DNA of 8,689 bases, from the NCBI GenBank assembly GCA_018968995.1, contig JAGWZD010000066.1:1-8689 (forward strand). Direction: 5' to 3'. This document shows positions 1 through 6,210 of the stretch, piece by piece. The stretch comes from Bdellovibrionales bacterium (lineage in GTDB: Bacteria; Bdellovibrionota; UBA1018). Made by a program: the position numbers and the translations under genes. Position 1 is the stretch's first letter. Each line of letters starts with the position of its first letter. Below the pieces are notes generated by a model that saw only the letters and a program-made list of their open reading frames with translations, had not been told where the DNA came from and searched no databases.

Positions 1-949
1 AGATGGTGAAAAAAAATGCTGCTGGAAACCCAGCTGAAAATGCAAAAAATAAGAGCCGACGAAAAGAAGCTCGAGACGACTTGAGGGTCGATGACACCAG
101 CGCGCCCACCGCCAATAGTACAAATGGAATCGAGAACCCAAGAAGAGCAAGCCAAAGATCAATCGGGGTGCCTGCGTTTCCAGATTGCTTGGAAAGGGTT
201 TCGCGTAAGATGTAATCGCTCACAAAACGCTCTCGATCCACTTCAAGAATCGCTAAATACCAAGACGCTCCCAACAGGGACCCAAACGTTAAGGCCAAAT
301 AAAAGTGCAAGTTTCGAAACTCACGCCACTCTCGACGAAAAATCAAAAGGACAACGTAACCAAAAACCCAAAGAACCGAGTAGAGGGGACTTTTGACCCA
401 AGCCAAAGCACCGACTGTTAAATACGCTCCGTAAAGGGCCCAAGGTTTTTTAAACCGACTTCGAGGCGACTGATCCAAATAGGATAATGCCAAGGCCCAT
501 GCCGTAAAACCTAGCGCCACCAAGTAAATTTCCATTTGTGCGGCAACTCCAAAGGTCGCTGTCCCTAAACAGCCCAAAAACCAAAGTGCAGCACGAGAGG
601 CTACCCGCGGAGCGTCGCTGTCATTGCTTGGGAATAATCTTCTCGCAATGGATGCAATGGCTAGGGCAGCAACCAGGGTTGCCAAAACCGATGGGACAAA
701 AGCCCCCCAAAGAGAGAATCCGAAGGATCGAAATCCAGCAAGGGTCGACCAGTATTGCAATGGAGGCTTGTAATAGCTGGGCTCACCAAACAGATAGGGC
801 ACAAGTAAGCTTCGCTGCTGCTCCATTTCAATGGCGGTACTGAGATACACCTTTTGATCACCCGTCCACGGCACACTCATCCACCCGGCAAAAGGCAGAT
901 AAGCCAGCGCCACAGCCATGACAATGCGAAGAAAAAAAGGCACACCCAT
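1..949 (-). CDS. ArnT/PMT-like membrane glycosyltransferase (GT39/GT83 type), 3' end beyond window
   Basis: An uninterrupted minus-strand frame of 316 codons runs from an ATG at 949-947 off the left edge, so the C-terminus is missing. The protein is very hydrophobic with many membrane segments. After the first segment (about residues 5-24) come the family hallmarks: an acidic residue in the first periplasmic loop (TGDQKVY, D31), then VPYLFGEPSYYKPPLQYW (about 50-67), which matches the 'P..nGepy..KPPL.YW' signature of ArnT, PMT and related lipid-linked sugar transferases. A 'WVKSP' stretch near 184-188 resembles the later KGP motif, and LREtLsk near 248-254 resembles the REH motif. Such enzymes move a sugar from a polyprenyl-phosphate carrier to lipid A, protein or another envelope glycan on the periplasmic side. 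The acceptor cannot be told from sequence. E140 sits where many relatives have a second Asp. The SD is weak (GAG six bases before ATG). A TTG at 1000 could lengthen the protein, but the ATG gives a normal N-terminus. Confidence 0.85.
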   Translation of the reverse strand, partial: MGVPFFLRIVMAVALAYLPFAGWMSVPWTGDQKVYLSTAIEMEQQRSLLVPYLFGEPSYYKPPLQYWSTLAGFRSFGFSLWGAFVPSVLATLVAALAIASIARRLFPSNDSDAPRVASRAALWFLGCLGTATFGVAAQMEIYLVALGFTAWALALSYLDQSPRSRFKKPWALYGAYLTVGALAWVKSPLYSVLWVFGYVVLLIFRREWREFRNLHFYLALTFGSLLGASWYLAILEVDRERFVSDYILRETLSKQSGNAGTPIDLWLALLGFSIPFVLLAVGALVSSTLKSSRASFRRLLFFAFSAGFPAAFFFTI

Positions 950-1005
950 TTTCTCGGGAATACCAGTTCTTGTGATCGCTTGAAAGAGAGGTACACTCAA
1001 AAAGC
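950..1005. promoter_or_regulatory. Short divergent intergenic region between glycosyltransferase and thiolase
   Basis: These 56 bases must hold start signals for both divergent genes. On the plus strand AGAGAGG (985-991) is the best SD-like stretch for the thiolase, but it lies about 14 bases from the ATG, longer than usual. A weak plus promoter, TTGTGA (970-975), 16 bases, TACACT (992-997), would start transcription almost at the ATG and exclude that SD, so the two readings conflict. I see no convincing promoter for the minus-strand gene. Confidence 0.25.
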
Positions 1006-2292
1006 ATGTCACAGCACACTGACCGTATTGTTGTCGTCTCCGGCGCTCGTACCCCGTTTGTTCGAGCCCGGACTGTCTATCAGAATATGCCCGCAGCGAT
1101 GCTCGGAGGGATTGCAGTCCGAGAAACCGTAGCTCGTTCAGGCATTGACCCTAAAATGATCGACGAAATGTACTTTGGAATCGTCAGTGCTCCGGCTGAG
1201 GGCTCAAACACTTCACGCGAAGCGCTATTCGACTCTGGCCTTCCGCCTGCCATCCCGTGCACCACGGTTAACCGCTACTGCGCCTCCTCGGCAGAAGCCG
1301 TGGCTGGGATCGCAGCCAAGATTCTCTCGGGCCAGATCGACATCGGACTTGCGGGTGGGGTCGAGTCGATTAGCTCGGTTCGCGCTCTTTTTAGCCTGAA
1401 GGCAACAAACTACTTTCAAGATCTTGCGAAGGCCAAGACCACGGGTCAGAGGCTGGCTCTTTTATCGAAATTTTCACCCTCGCTTCTTGCTCCGATGGCC
1501 CCTGGAATCAATGAACCCACAACGGGCCTGAGTATGGGACAATCTGCTGATCTCATGGCCCGAATCTTTGGCGTGGGACGAAAAGAACAGGACGAATTCG
1601 CAGTAGAAAGCCATAAAAAGGCTGCCGCTGCGTGGGAACGTGGATTTTATCAATCCCACGTCACTCCGGTGGCCACCCCTGAGGGTAAGATCGTGGATCG
1701 TGACACCGATGTGCGCGCCGATACCTCGGTGGAGAAAATTTCGGGACTTCGCCCCGTTTTTTACAAAGACGGAACGATTAGCGCGGGCAACTCGAGCCCG
1801 CTCACCGACGGAGCGTCCTGCGTGTTGCTGATGAAAGAATCGAAAGCACGCGAACTGGGTCTTAAGCCCCTGGGGGTCATTCGAGGATATGCAGCAGCGG
1901 GCGTTGATCTTAAAAAAGAGCCGCTGCTGATTGGTCCGGTGTTTGCGATTCCTCGTGCGCTCAAATCTGCCGGGATCTCGTGGAAGGATATCGATTTATT
2001 CGAAATTCACGAGGCCTTTGCAGCACAAGTTCTCAGCACCGTTCGAGCCATCGAGAGTCCAGAGTACGGCCGCGACAAGCTCGGGCTCTCGGGTGCTATT
2101 GGTTCGATGGACCTCTCCAAGCTCAATGTGAATGGGGGCTCGATTCCTCTAGGACACCCTTTTGGGGCTACCGGGGGCCGTCTGGTACTTCAGACCCTGC
2201 ATGAACTTCGCGGTCGCCAAAAAAACCTGGGATTAATCTCCATTTGTGCGGCTGGGGGCCTTGGAAGCGTCATGATTCTTGAAGCGGTCTAA
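1006..2292 (+). CDS. Acetyl-CoA acyltransferase (3-ketoacyl-CoA thiolase), FadI/HADHB type
   Basis: This 428-residue thiolase cleaves 3-ketoacyl-CoA with CoA to acetyl-CoA and a shortened acyl-CoA, the last step of beta-oxidation; thiolases can also run as condensing enzymes. All catalytic parts are visible: nucleophile C92 in NRYCASS, H335 in EIHEAFA, H384 in GGSIPLGHPFGATG and C414 in CAAGGLG. The CAAGG form, the GHPFGATG motif and the 428-residue length fit the FadI/mitochondrial trifunctional-beta group better than the approximately 390-residue AtoB/PhaA group. The NSSPLTDGAS motif (262-271) is also typical. The start is secure: a stop lies in frame at 973-975 and no other start codon intervenes. 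No alpha-subunit (FadJ/HadA-like) gene lies beside it, so any partner is encoded elsewhere or outside the window. No clear terminator follows; only a 4-bp CGGT/ACCG inverted repeat is seen at 2285-2302. The enzyme is presumably cytosolic. Exact chain-length preference is unknown. Confidence 0.93.
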   Translation: MSQHTDRIVVVSGARTPFVRARTVYQNMPAAMLGGIAVRETVARSGIDPKMIDEMYFGIVSAPAEGSNTSREALFDSGLPPAIPCTTVNRYCASSAEAVAGIAAKILSGQIDIGLAGGVESISSVRALFSLKATNYFQDLAKAKTTGQRLALLSKFSPSLLAPMAPGINEPTTGLSMGQSADLMARIFGVGRKEQDEFAVESHKKAAAAWERGFYQSHVTPVATPEGKIVDRDTDVRADTSVEKISGLRPVFYKDGTISAGNSSPLTDGASCVLLMKESKARELGLKPLGVIRGYAAAGVDLKKEPLLIGPVFAIPRALKSAGISWKDIDLFEIHEAFAAQVLSTVRAIESPEYGRDKLGLSGAIGSMDLSKLNVNGGSIPLGHPFGATGGRLVLQTLHELRGRQKNLGLISICAAGGLGSVMILEAV

Positions 2293-2312
2293 TTTAAAAC
2301 CGTTTTATTTCA

Positions 2313-2318
2313 TATACT
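2313..2318 (+). promoter_or_regulatory. Candidate -10 box (TATACT) for the sigma54-activator gene
   Basis: TATACT matches five of six bases of the sigma70 -10 consensus. No good -35 is seen about 17 bases upstream (that stretch overlaps the end of the thiolase gene). If used, transcription would begin near 2324-2326, just before the first arm of the leader stem-loop at 2329, giving a 5' leader of about 80 bases. That fit is the main support. Confidence 0.4.
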
Positions 2319-2328
2319 TACAATCTAA

Positions 2329-2404
2329 CCGGTAAAAAGTAACGCGTTGCGTCGTTTTTGCTGGCCTCGACCCTGTAAAAAAGATAGGGTGCGGGCCGGT
2401 AAAA
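2329..2404 (+). promoter_or_regulatory. Two mutually exclusive stem-loops in the leader of the activator gene (possible RNA switch)
   Basis: CCGGTAAAA occurs twice (2329-2337 and 2396-2404), and TTTTTGCTGG (2355-2364) lies between and can pair with either copy. Hairpin A: 2329-2338 pairs with 2355-2364 (10 pairs, two G-U) and is capped by ACGC (2342-2345)/GCGT (2349-2352) with a GTT loop. Hairpin B: 2356-2367 pairs with 2393-2404 (12 pairs, three G-U), then a 2x2 internal loop, then ACCCT (2370-2374)/AGGGT (2386-2390) with an 11-base loop. Only one can form at a time. Hairpin B ends two bases before the ATG at 2407, and no clear SD is present, so the state of the fold could govern initiation. 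The mismatches to a perfect inverted repeat are all G-U compatible, which favours structure in RNA over a protein-binding DNA repeat. It does not match any riboswitch class I know. Confidence 0.45.
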
Positions 2405-2406
2405 CT

Positions 2407-4116
2407 ATGCGAACTGACGTTTCATCCCTTGAGAAGCAGGCCATCCGACTTCGACTCCTGAACGAGCTCTCGACAAATTTACAGGGTCTCCTGGAGAGTG
2501 AAAATTTTTACCAGGAAGTCATCAATCTCGTTCAGTCAAAATTTTCATACTTTGCGATCCAGATCTGGAGTGTCGATAGCGAGCAAGACGCTCGACTGGA
2601 GGCCCAAGCAGGTGCCTATCAACATCACTTAAAGATGGGGCATTTGCTTCAATCCTCTGAAGCTGGCGGCGTCGTAGGAATCGTGGGCCAGGTCATTCGA
2701 ACCAAGAAGAGCTATCTCACGAACGATATTTCACAAGACCCGAACTACACAGACCTCTCCCTTCAAATTCAGACTCAATCGGAATTGACTGTGCCGATTC
2801 TGAAGGAAGGTCAACTCATCGCTGTTTTGAATGTCGAGAGCGATGAACTGAATGCCTTTGATGATGATGACGTGATCACTCTCCAGGCGGTGGCTGCACA
2901 GGTTGCTGTGGCGATGACTAACCGAAGATTATATGCCGACGCCCGAAGCTTTAATAAAAAACTTCAGTCCGCTGTTGAAGAAAAAACTCTCGAACTTAGG
3001 CATGCCCACGAGCGCATCTTAGAACAGCAAAGAATGCTGCAGAAAGAGAACAAGGCGCTGAAGAGCCTCGTTCAGTACGACCAAAAATCCTTTGAAATCA
3101 TCGGAAAAAGCGCAGCTCTTTCAAGTCTTTTGACGATGGTCGATAAGATCGCACCAACATCCGCAACCGTCCTCATTCAGGGCGAAAGTGGTACCGGAAA
3201 AGAGCTAATCGCCCGAAAACTTCACTTTCAAAGTGACCGGGCGGATCAACCGTATGTCGTGGTCAACTGCGGCGCTCTCCAAGAATCTCTACTCGAGAGC
3301 GAGCTTTTTGGTCACGAAAAAGGATCATTTACAGGAGCACTCACTCAAAAGATGGGCCTGTGCGAAACAGCAGATAACGGAACCATCTTTTTGGATGAAA
3401 TTGGCGAGCTCTCCCTTCCGATTCAAGCAAAACTTCTTCGCTTTCTTCAAGAAGGAGAATTTTATCGTCTGGGAGGAAAGCGTCCGATCCAGGTGAATGT
3501 TCGTGTCATCAGCGCCACCAATCGTGACCTGGAAGTAGAAGTCCGCGAGGGCCGCTTTCGCGAAGACCTGTACTATCGTCTCAACACGATCACGTTAAGA
3601 ATGCCTCCGCTGCGTAAGCGCAAGGAGGACATTGCTCCGCTGGTTCAGTATTTTCTTCAAAACTCGCGCTTTGGAGGACCCATTGCCATTCGTCGAGTGG
3701 ATCCACGGGTAATGGATGCCCTTCAGCAATACGACTGGCCTGGCAACATCCGCGAACTTCAAAACACCATCGAACGACTCAAGATTCTGGCTGAGCATAG
3801 TGAAATTCGACTTGAGGACCTCCCCTTTAACATTCGGATGCCTCATGCCGCACCTCGCCGTGACCCCCTAGAGACTCCAGGAGCGGGACAAGGACCTGGT
3901 CTCACTCAGGGCTATTCTGCGGGCATGCTTCTCGAAGAGGTGGAAAAAGGCCATATTTTGAAGACCCTCGAAGTCTGCCAAGGGAACAAAACCCGAGCCG
4001 CTCAGCAGCTCGGTATCACCATTAAAACACTCTACAATAAACTCCATCGATACGGGGCTATCCGGAGTCCGCTTGCAGAAGGGCCGGATTCCAAGTTAGG
4101 AGAATCTACACTATGA
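2407..4116 (+). CDS. Sigma54-dependent transcriptional activator: GAF sensor, AAA+ ATPase, Fis HTH
   Basis: The 569-residue protein starts at ATG 2407; the frame is open back to a TTG at 2347, but the extra 20 residues look unlike a domain and lie over the leader stem-loops. Order: GAF domain (about 18-172) for ligand or signal sensing; a coiled-coil linker (about 185-225); an AAA+ domain (about 229-460) with Walker A GESGTGKE (259-266), a GSFTGA sigma54-contact loop (306-311; usual form GAFTGA), Walker B FLDE (328-331), sensor I SATNRDL (369-375), arginine fingers in FREDLYYRL (384-392) and sensor II WPGNIREL (444-451); and a C-terminal Fis-type HTH (about 510-550; NKTRAAQQLGITIKTLYNKL). It should bind enhancer-like sites and use ATP to open sigma54 polymerase promoters. 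There is no receiver domain, so control is probably by GAF ligand rather than phosphorylation. The signal and targets are unknown; I found no clear -24/-12 promoter in this window. Its TGA overlaps the next gene's ATG. Confidence 0.95.
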   Translation: MRTDVSSLEKQAIRLRLLNELSTNLQGLLESENFYQEVINLVQSKFSYFAIQIWSVDSEQDARLEAQAGAYQHHLKMGHLLQSSEAGGVVGIVGQVIRTKKSYLTNDISQDPNYTDLSLQIQTQSELTVPILKEGQLIAVLNVESDELNAFDDDDVITLQAVAAQVAVAMTNRRLYADARSFNKKLQSAVEEKTLELRHAHERILEQQRMLQKENKALKSLVQYDQKSFEIIGKSAALSSLLTMVDKIAPTSATVLIQGESGTGKELIARKLHFQSDRADQPYVVVNCGALQESLLESELFGHEKGSFTGALTQKMGLCETADNGTIFLDEIGELSLPIQAKLLRFLQEGEFYRLGGKRPIQVNVRVISATNRDLEVEVREGRFREDLYYRLNTITLRMPPLRKRKEDIAPLVQYFLQNSRFGGPIAIRRVDPRVMDALQQYDWPGNIRELQNTIERLKILAEHSEIRLEDLPFNIRMPHAAPRRDPLETPGAGQGPGLTQGYSAGMLLEEVEKGHILKTLEVCQGNKTRAAQQLGITIKTLYNKLHRYGAIRSPLAEGPDSKLGESTL

Positions 4117-4532
4117 CCAAAAAGAAAGCCGCTCCTGCGAAAGCTGCCGTGACCAAAGCCGCGAAAAGCGAAAAGCCTGAAAAGCCGACCAAGGGCAAGA
4201 AGGCCTCTGTTAAGGCCGCTACCGAAGAGCCAGCGCCGACCCCAAAGTCAGATGAAGAGGGCGGTGGCGATGAAGACCTTGATGAAGACGAGGCTGCTGC
4301 TGCTAGTGGCGGCGGAGGCGGCGGAAACGCAGCTGCTCTTGCTGCTGCAGGCTCGAGCGAAATGTCCGCTTCGTTCAAAAACTTTCGACACCATCCTGAC
4401 ATGGAGAACTTCTATCGCTTCATTTATGAGAATGACCTGCGTCACGAAGCTCTCGCAATCATGAATCAGATGGTTCAACAAAAGCAGGTTGAAAAAGCCT
4501 CAAAAAAGCCTGCTCCGGCATCAAAGCGCTAA
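4113..4532 (+). CDS. Small protein: basic Lys/Ala/Pro tail, acidic stretch, helical C-terminal domain; function unknown
   Basis: The 139-residue protein starts inside the preceding stop (ATGA overlap) and has its own good SD, AGGAGA at 4098-4103, nine bases before the ATG, so it is almost surely translated and coupled to the activator. Four zones are visible: residues 1-40, rich in Lys, Ala and Pro like histone-H1-like bacterial tails; 45-60, strongly acidic (DEEGGGDEDLDEDE); 61-82, Ala/Gly linker; 84-126, a non-repetitive segment with FKNFRHHPDMENFYRFIYEN followed by a helix (DLRHEALAIMNQMVQQ), then a short basic end. The C-terminal segment looks like the conserved, folded part. I recognise no named family with certainty. 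A role in nucleic-acid or nucleoid binding, or as partner of the activator, is inference from charge pattern and position. Repetitive GCT and GGC codons make the middle prone to length variation. A 98-aa reverse frame over this gene is a composition shadow. Confidence 0.82.
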   Translation: MTKKKAAPAKAAVTKAAKSEKPEKPTKGKKASVKAATEEPAPTPKSDEEGGGDEDLDEDEAAAASGGGGGGNAAALAAAGSSEMSASFKNFRHHPDMENFYRFIYENDLRHEALAIMNQMVQQKQVEKASKKPAPASKR

Positions 4533-5611
4533 CGCCCAGCAAATCGTCGAAGATAATCGGCCAGCACCTGTGCGCCCTCCTCAGGGAAAGCGTTGTAGAG
4601 ACTCGCTCGAAATCCGCCTACAGATCGGTGCCCTTTCAGGCCATCCATTCCCAGGGCTTGGGCGCCTGAAAGAAAGTCTGCTTCGCGATTAGTATCCAAA
4701 AGCCTGAAAGTAATATTCATCGCCGAGCGATGTTCTTTCACTTTTACCGTAGGCTCGTACACACCAGGAAACGCATCTAGCGCCTCGTAAACTAAGGCCG
4801 CTTTTCGGCTATTTCTCTGCACGACTTCACTTACCCCGCCTTGCGACTCAAGCCACTTGAGGTTCAAACCCATGACATAAACCGCAAATACTGGCGGAGT
4901 ATTATATAAAGCTCCGGCTTTTGAGTGAACGGCATAACTCCAGATTGATGGAATAGTGCTTGGGATTTTCGGAAGTAACGATTTCTTCAGCACCACCACG
5001 GTCACCCCAGCGGGACCCAGATTTTTCTGAGCGCCCGCATAGATCAAATCAAATCTCGAATAATCTCTTTCAACTCCCAAAATGTCTGAGGACGCATCGG
5101 CAAAATAGGCCACTCCTGCCGGCACTTCTGGGGTGTCTTTCCATTGAGTTCCCTCAATAGTATTGTTCGTGGTGATGTGCACATAGGCAGCATCCGGCGA
5201 AAATTTCCATTCCATGGGCAGTCGATCAAAGCGATCCGCCTCCGAACTTCCGGCAACCCGCACTCCACCAAATTTTCGCGCCTCTGCCATCGCCTTCCCG
5301 CTCCACTCGCCCGTATGAAGGTATTCAGCGGTTCGGTCGGAGCTCAAAAAGTTCAGCGGAACCATGGCAAACTGCATGCTGGCTCCGCCTCCAAGAAACA
5401 GCACTTCATAATCCAACTCAGAAAGATTCATTAATCGTAGAAGCCTGTCGCGCGCGTCCTGGTGAATCGCCTCGTAGTCCTTCCCTCGATGACCGATTTC
5501 TAAAATAGAAACTCCAGATCGACCGAGTTCCAAAACTCCACGACTCGCTTCCTCAAGAACCTCCACGGGGAGTACTGCTGGCCCAGAGTTAAAATTATAG
5601 ATTCGCTTCAT
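4529..5611 (-). CDS. serC: Phosphoserine aminotransferase
   Basis: The 360-residue enzyme converts 3-phosphohydroxypyruvate plus glutamate to phosphoserine (serine synthesis) and usually also acts in pyridoxal phosphate synthesis. It is a cytosolic fold-type I PLP enzyme. Seen: the N-terminal NFNSGPAVLP, GHRGKDYEAIH (40-50; H41 and R42 of the usual SHR motif, with Gly for Ser), GGGASMQFAMVPLN (74-87), TNNTIEGTQW (148-157), the PLP lysine K196 in AGAQKNLGPAG, and the C-terminal GLKGHRSVGGFRASLYNA (substrate-binding RSVGG.RAS). It resembles the Bacillus-type more than the E. coli-type. The start is fixed by the N-terminal motif, yet no SD precedes it. The 3' end meets the plus-strand gene convergently: stop codons TAG (4531-4529, minus) and TAA (4530-4532, plus) overlap. 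No good terminator lies between them. No serA or serB is in the window. Confidence 0.96.
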   Translation of the reverse strand: MKRIYNFNSGPAVLPVEVLEEASRGVLELGRSGVSILEIGHRGKDYEAIHQDARDRLLRLMNLSELDYEVLFLGGGASMQFAMVPLNFLSSDRTAEYLHTGEWSGKAMAEARKFGGVRVAGSSEADRFDRLPMEWKFSPDAAYVHITTNNTIEGTQWKDTPEVPAGVAYFADASSDILGVERDYSRFDLIYAGAQKNLGPAGVTVVVLKKSLLPKIPSTIPSIWSYAVHSKAGALYNTPPVFAVYVMGLNLKWLESQGGVSEVVQRNSRKAALVYEALDAFPGVYEPTVKVKEHRSAMNITFRLLDTNREADFLSGAQALGMDGLKGHRSVGGFRASLYNAFPEEGAQVLADYLRRFAGR

Positions 5612-5618
5612 TTGGAGG

Positions 5619-5648
5619 AGTCTATGGCCAAACCCCGAACTAGGACAA
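5619..5648 (-). promoter_or_regulatory. Candidate serC promoter giving a leaderless mRNA
   Basis: On the minus strand TTGTCC (5648-5643), an 18-base spacer and TAGACT (5624-5619) give 4/6 matches each to the -35 and -10 consensus. Transcription would then start at about 5611-5613, on or next to the serC ATG. This would explain why no SD is seen upstream of serC (the sequence there is ACTCCTCCAA). Moderate-quality boxes only. Confidence 0.3.
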
Positions 5649-5680
5649 CGCTTGAAAAAGAAAAACGGCGCCTGGGGTGA
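5624..5680 (+). CDS. Possible 18-residue ORF with strong SD, ending inside a terminator
   Basis: Plus-strand GGAGG (5614-5618, part of GGAGGAG) lies five bases before ATG 5624. The frame reads MAKPRTRTTLEKEKRRLG and stops at TGA 5678-5680, in the loop of the terminator. The peptide is strongly basic. It could be a tiny protein, a leader peptide, or the truncated beginning of a longer charged small protein. No convincing plus promoter is seen (any would lie inside serC). It may be chance, as the SD is simply the complement of serC's upstream CTCCTCC. Confidence 0.2.
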   Translation: MAKPRTRTTLEKEKRRLG

Positions 5681-5698
5681 CCCATGGCGCCGTTTTTT
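5661..5698. terminator. Strong bidirectional intrinsic terminator
   Basis: AAAAACGGCGCC (5661-5672) pairs with GGCGCCGTTTTT (5686-5697), 12 pairs. The inner TGGG (5673-5676)/CCCA (5681-5684) extends the stem around a GTGA loop, with a single bulged T at 5685. Six T follow on the plus strand (5693-5698), and on the minus strand the stem runs into T5 (5665-5661) and another T-run. Its main job is probably to end the minus-strand gene at 5718-6176, 20 bases upstream of it, and so to insulate serC. It would also stop plus-strand transcripts. Confidence 0.92.
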
Positions 5699-5717
5699 AT
5701 AACACGCGTAAAAGCGA

Positions 5718-6176
5718 TTAGTTCAGTCCAAGAGCCTGCTCTGCAGCGGATAGAATTCCGTCAACAAGCTGGGCCTCGCTCAACTTTGCCGCAGCATCAG
5801 AGTCCACTTTTGCTGCATTTTCACGAGCCAGCTGAACAAGTGCAGCCAGAGTTCCTGACATCTTACCGCTCTCAAAATAAGCGGCAGCGTCTTCAGCAGC
5901 ATTCACCAGCACCCTTTTGTCGTCATTCATCGCCAAAGTCGTCGCTGAAATAGCCAAAATACTTGCCGAGATTGCCAAATCATTTTTGTCTGGATCCACC
6001 ACAACAACCGGTGGAGGAGCGGGATGATGATGGTGAGGGCGGCAGTCGGTGCGACAATGGCGTCCGCCCCAGCTGTCGTACCAGCACTCGGTGTAGCAAT
6101 CAGAATGCGCGCGGGCGACAGTCCCCGAGACTGCGCTGACCGCGAGAAGCGAGAGAAGCAGTTTAGAAAATTTCAT
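5718..6176 (-). CDS. Secreted small Cys/His-rich protein, DUF2388-like C-terminus
   Basis: The 152-residue frame starts at ATG 6176-6174, with an AAAGGA SD ten bases upstream on the minus strand; a longer frame from 6257 lacks sense as it would bury the signal peptide. Residues 1-23 form a Sec signal peptide (KFSKLL, hydrophobic core, ARA|H cleavage). The mature N-terminus carries four cysteines in a CxxxC-x9-CxxxC pattern (C27, C31, C41, C45), then HHHH (48-51), a Pro-rich stretch and four Val. The remainder (64-152) is Ala-rich and helical: SATTLAMNDDKRVLVNAAED, AAAYFESGKMSG, then LSEAQLVDGILSA. This order (S..T, DDK.VL..A..DAA.F, final L.D.IL) resembles the DUF2388 family of periplasmic proteins as I remember it; a profile search would settle it. 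The Cys/His front could hold two disulfides or a metal. Function is unknown. It is monocistronic, between its own promoter and terminator. Confidence 0.82.
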   Translation of the reverse strand: MKFSKLLLSLLAVSAVSGTVARAHSDCYTECWYDSWGGRHCRTDCRPHHHHPAPPPVVVVDPDKNDLAISASILAISATTLAMNDDKRVLVNAAEDAAAYFESGKMSGTLAALVQLARENAAKVDSDAAAKLSEAQLVDGILSAAEQALGLN

Positions 6177-6210
6177 GAACCGGGTTTCCTTTCGTTGCAC
6201 TTGGCCGAGC

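Noticed and set aside
91..843. Plus-strand frames (for example 91-396 and 538-843) in the first kilobase.
   Set aside because: Shadows of the minus-strand glycosyltransferase, which is open for 316 codons with a clear family signature; the plus products look random.
2285..2302. CGGT...ACCG inverted repeat followed by TTTTATTT after the thiolase stop, as terminator.
   Set aside because: Four-pair stem with a ten-base loop; too weak for an intrinsic terminator.
2347..2406. TTG at 2347 as start of the activator.
   Set aside because: No SD, extra residues (MRRFCWPRPC and on) unlike the family, and the stretch is occupied by the leader stem-loops; ATG 2407 fits better.
4106..4402. 98-residue minus-strand frame over the small protein gene.
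   Set aside because: Its Ala/Ser/Pro repeats are the complement of the GCT/GGC-rich coding strand; no SD, and the plus frame has a good SD and coupled start.
4502..4519. Possible serC terminator on the minus strand: GCC/GGC stem followed by six T inside the small protein gene.
   Set aside because: Only three base pairs; the T-run comes from Lys codons. Too weak to call.
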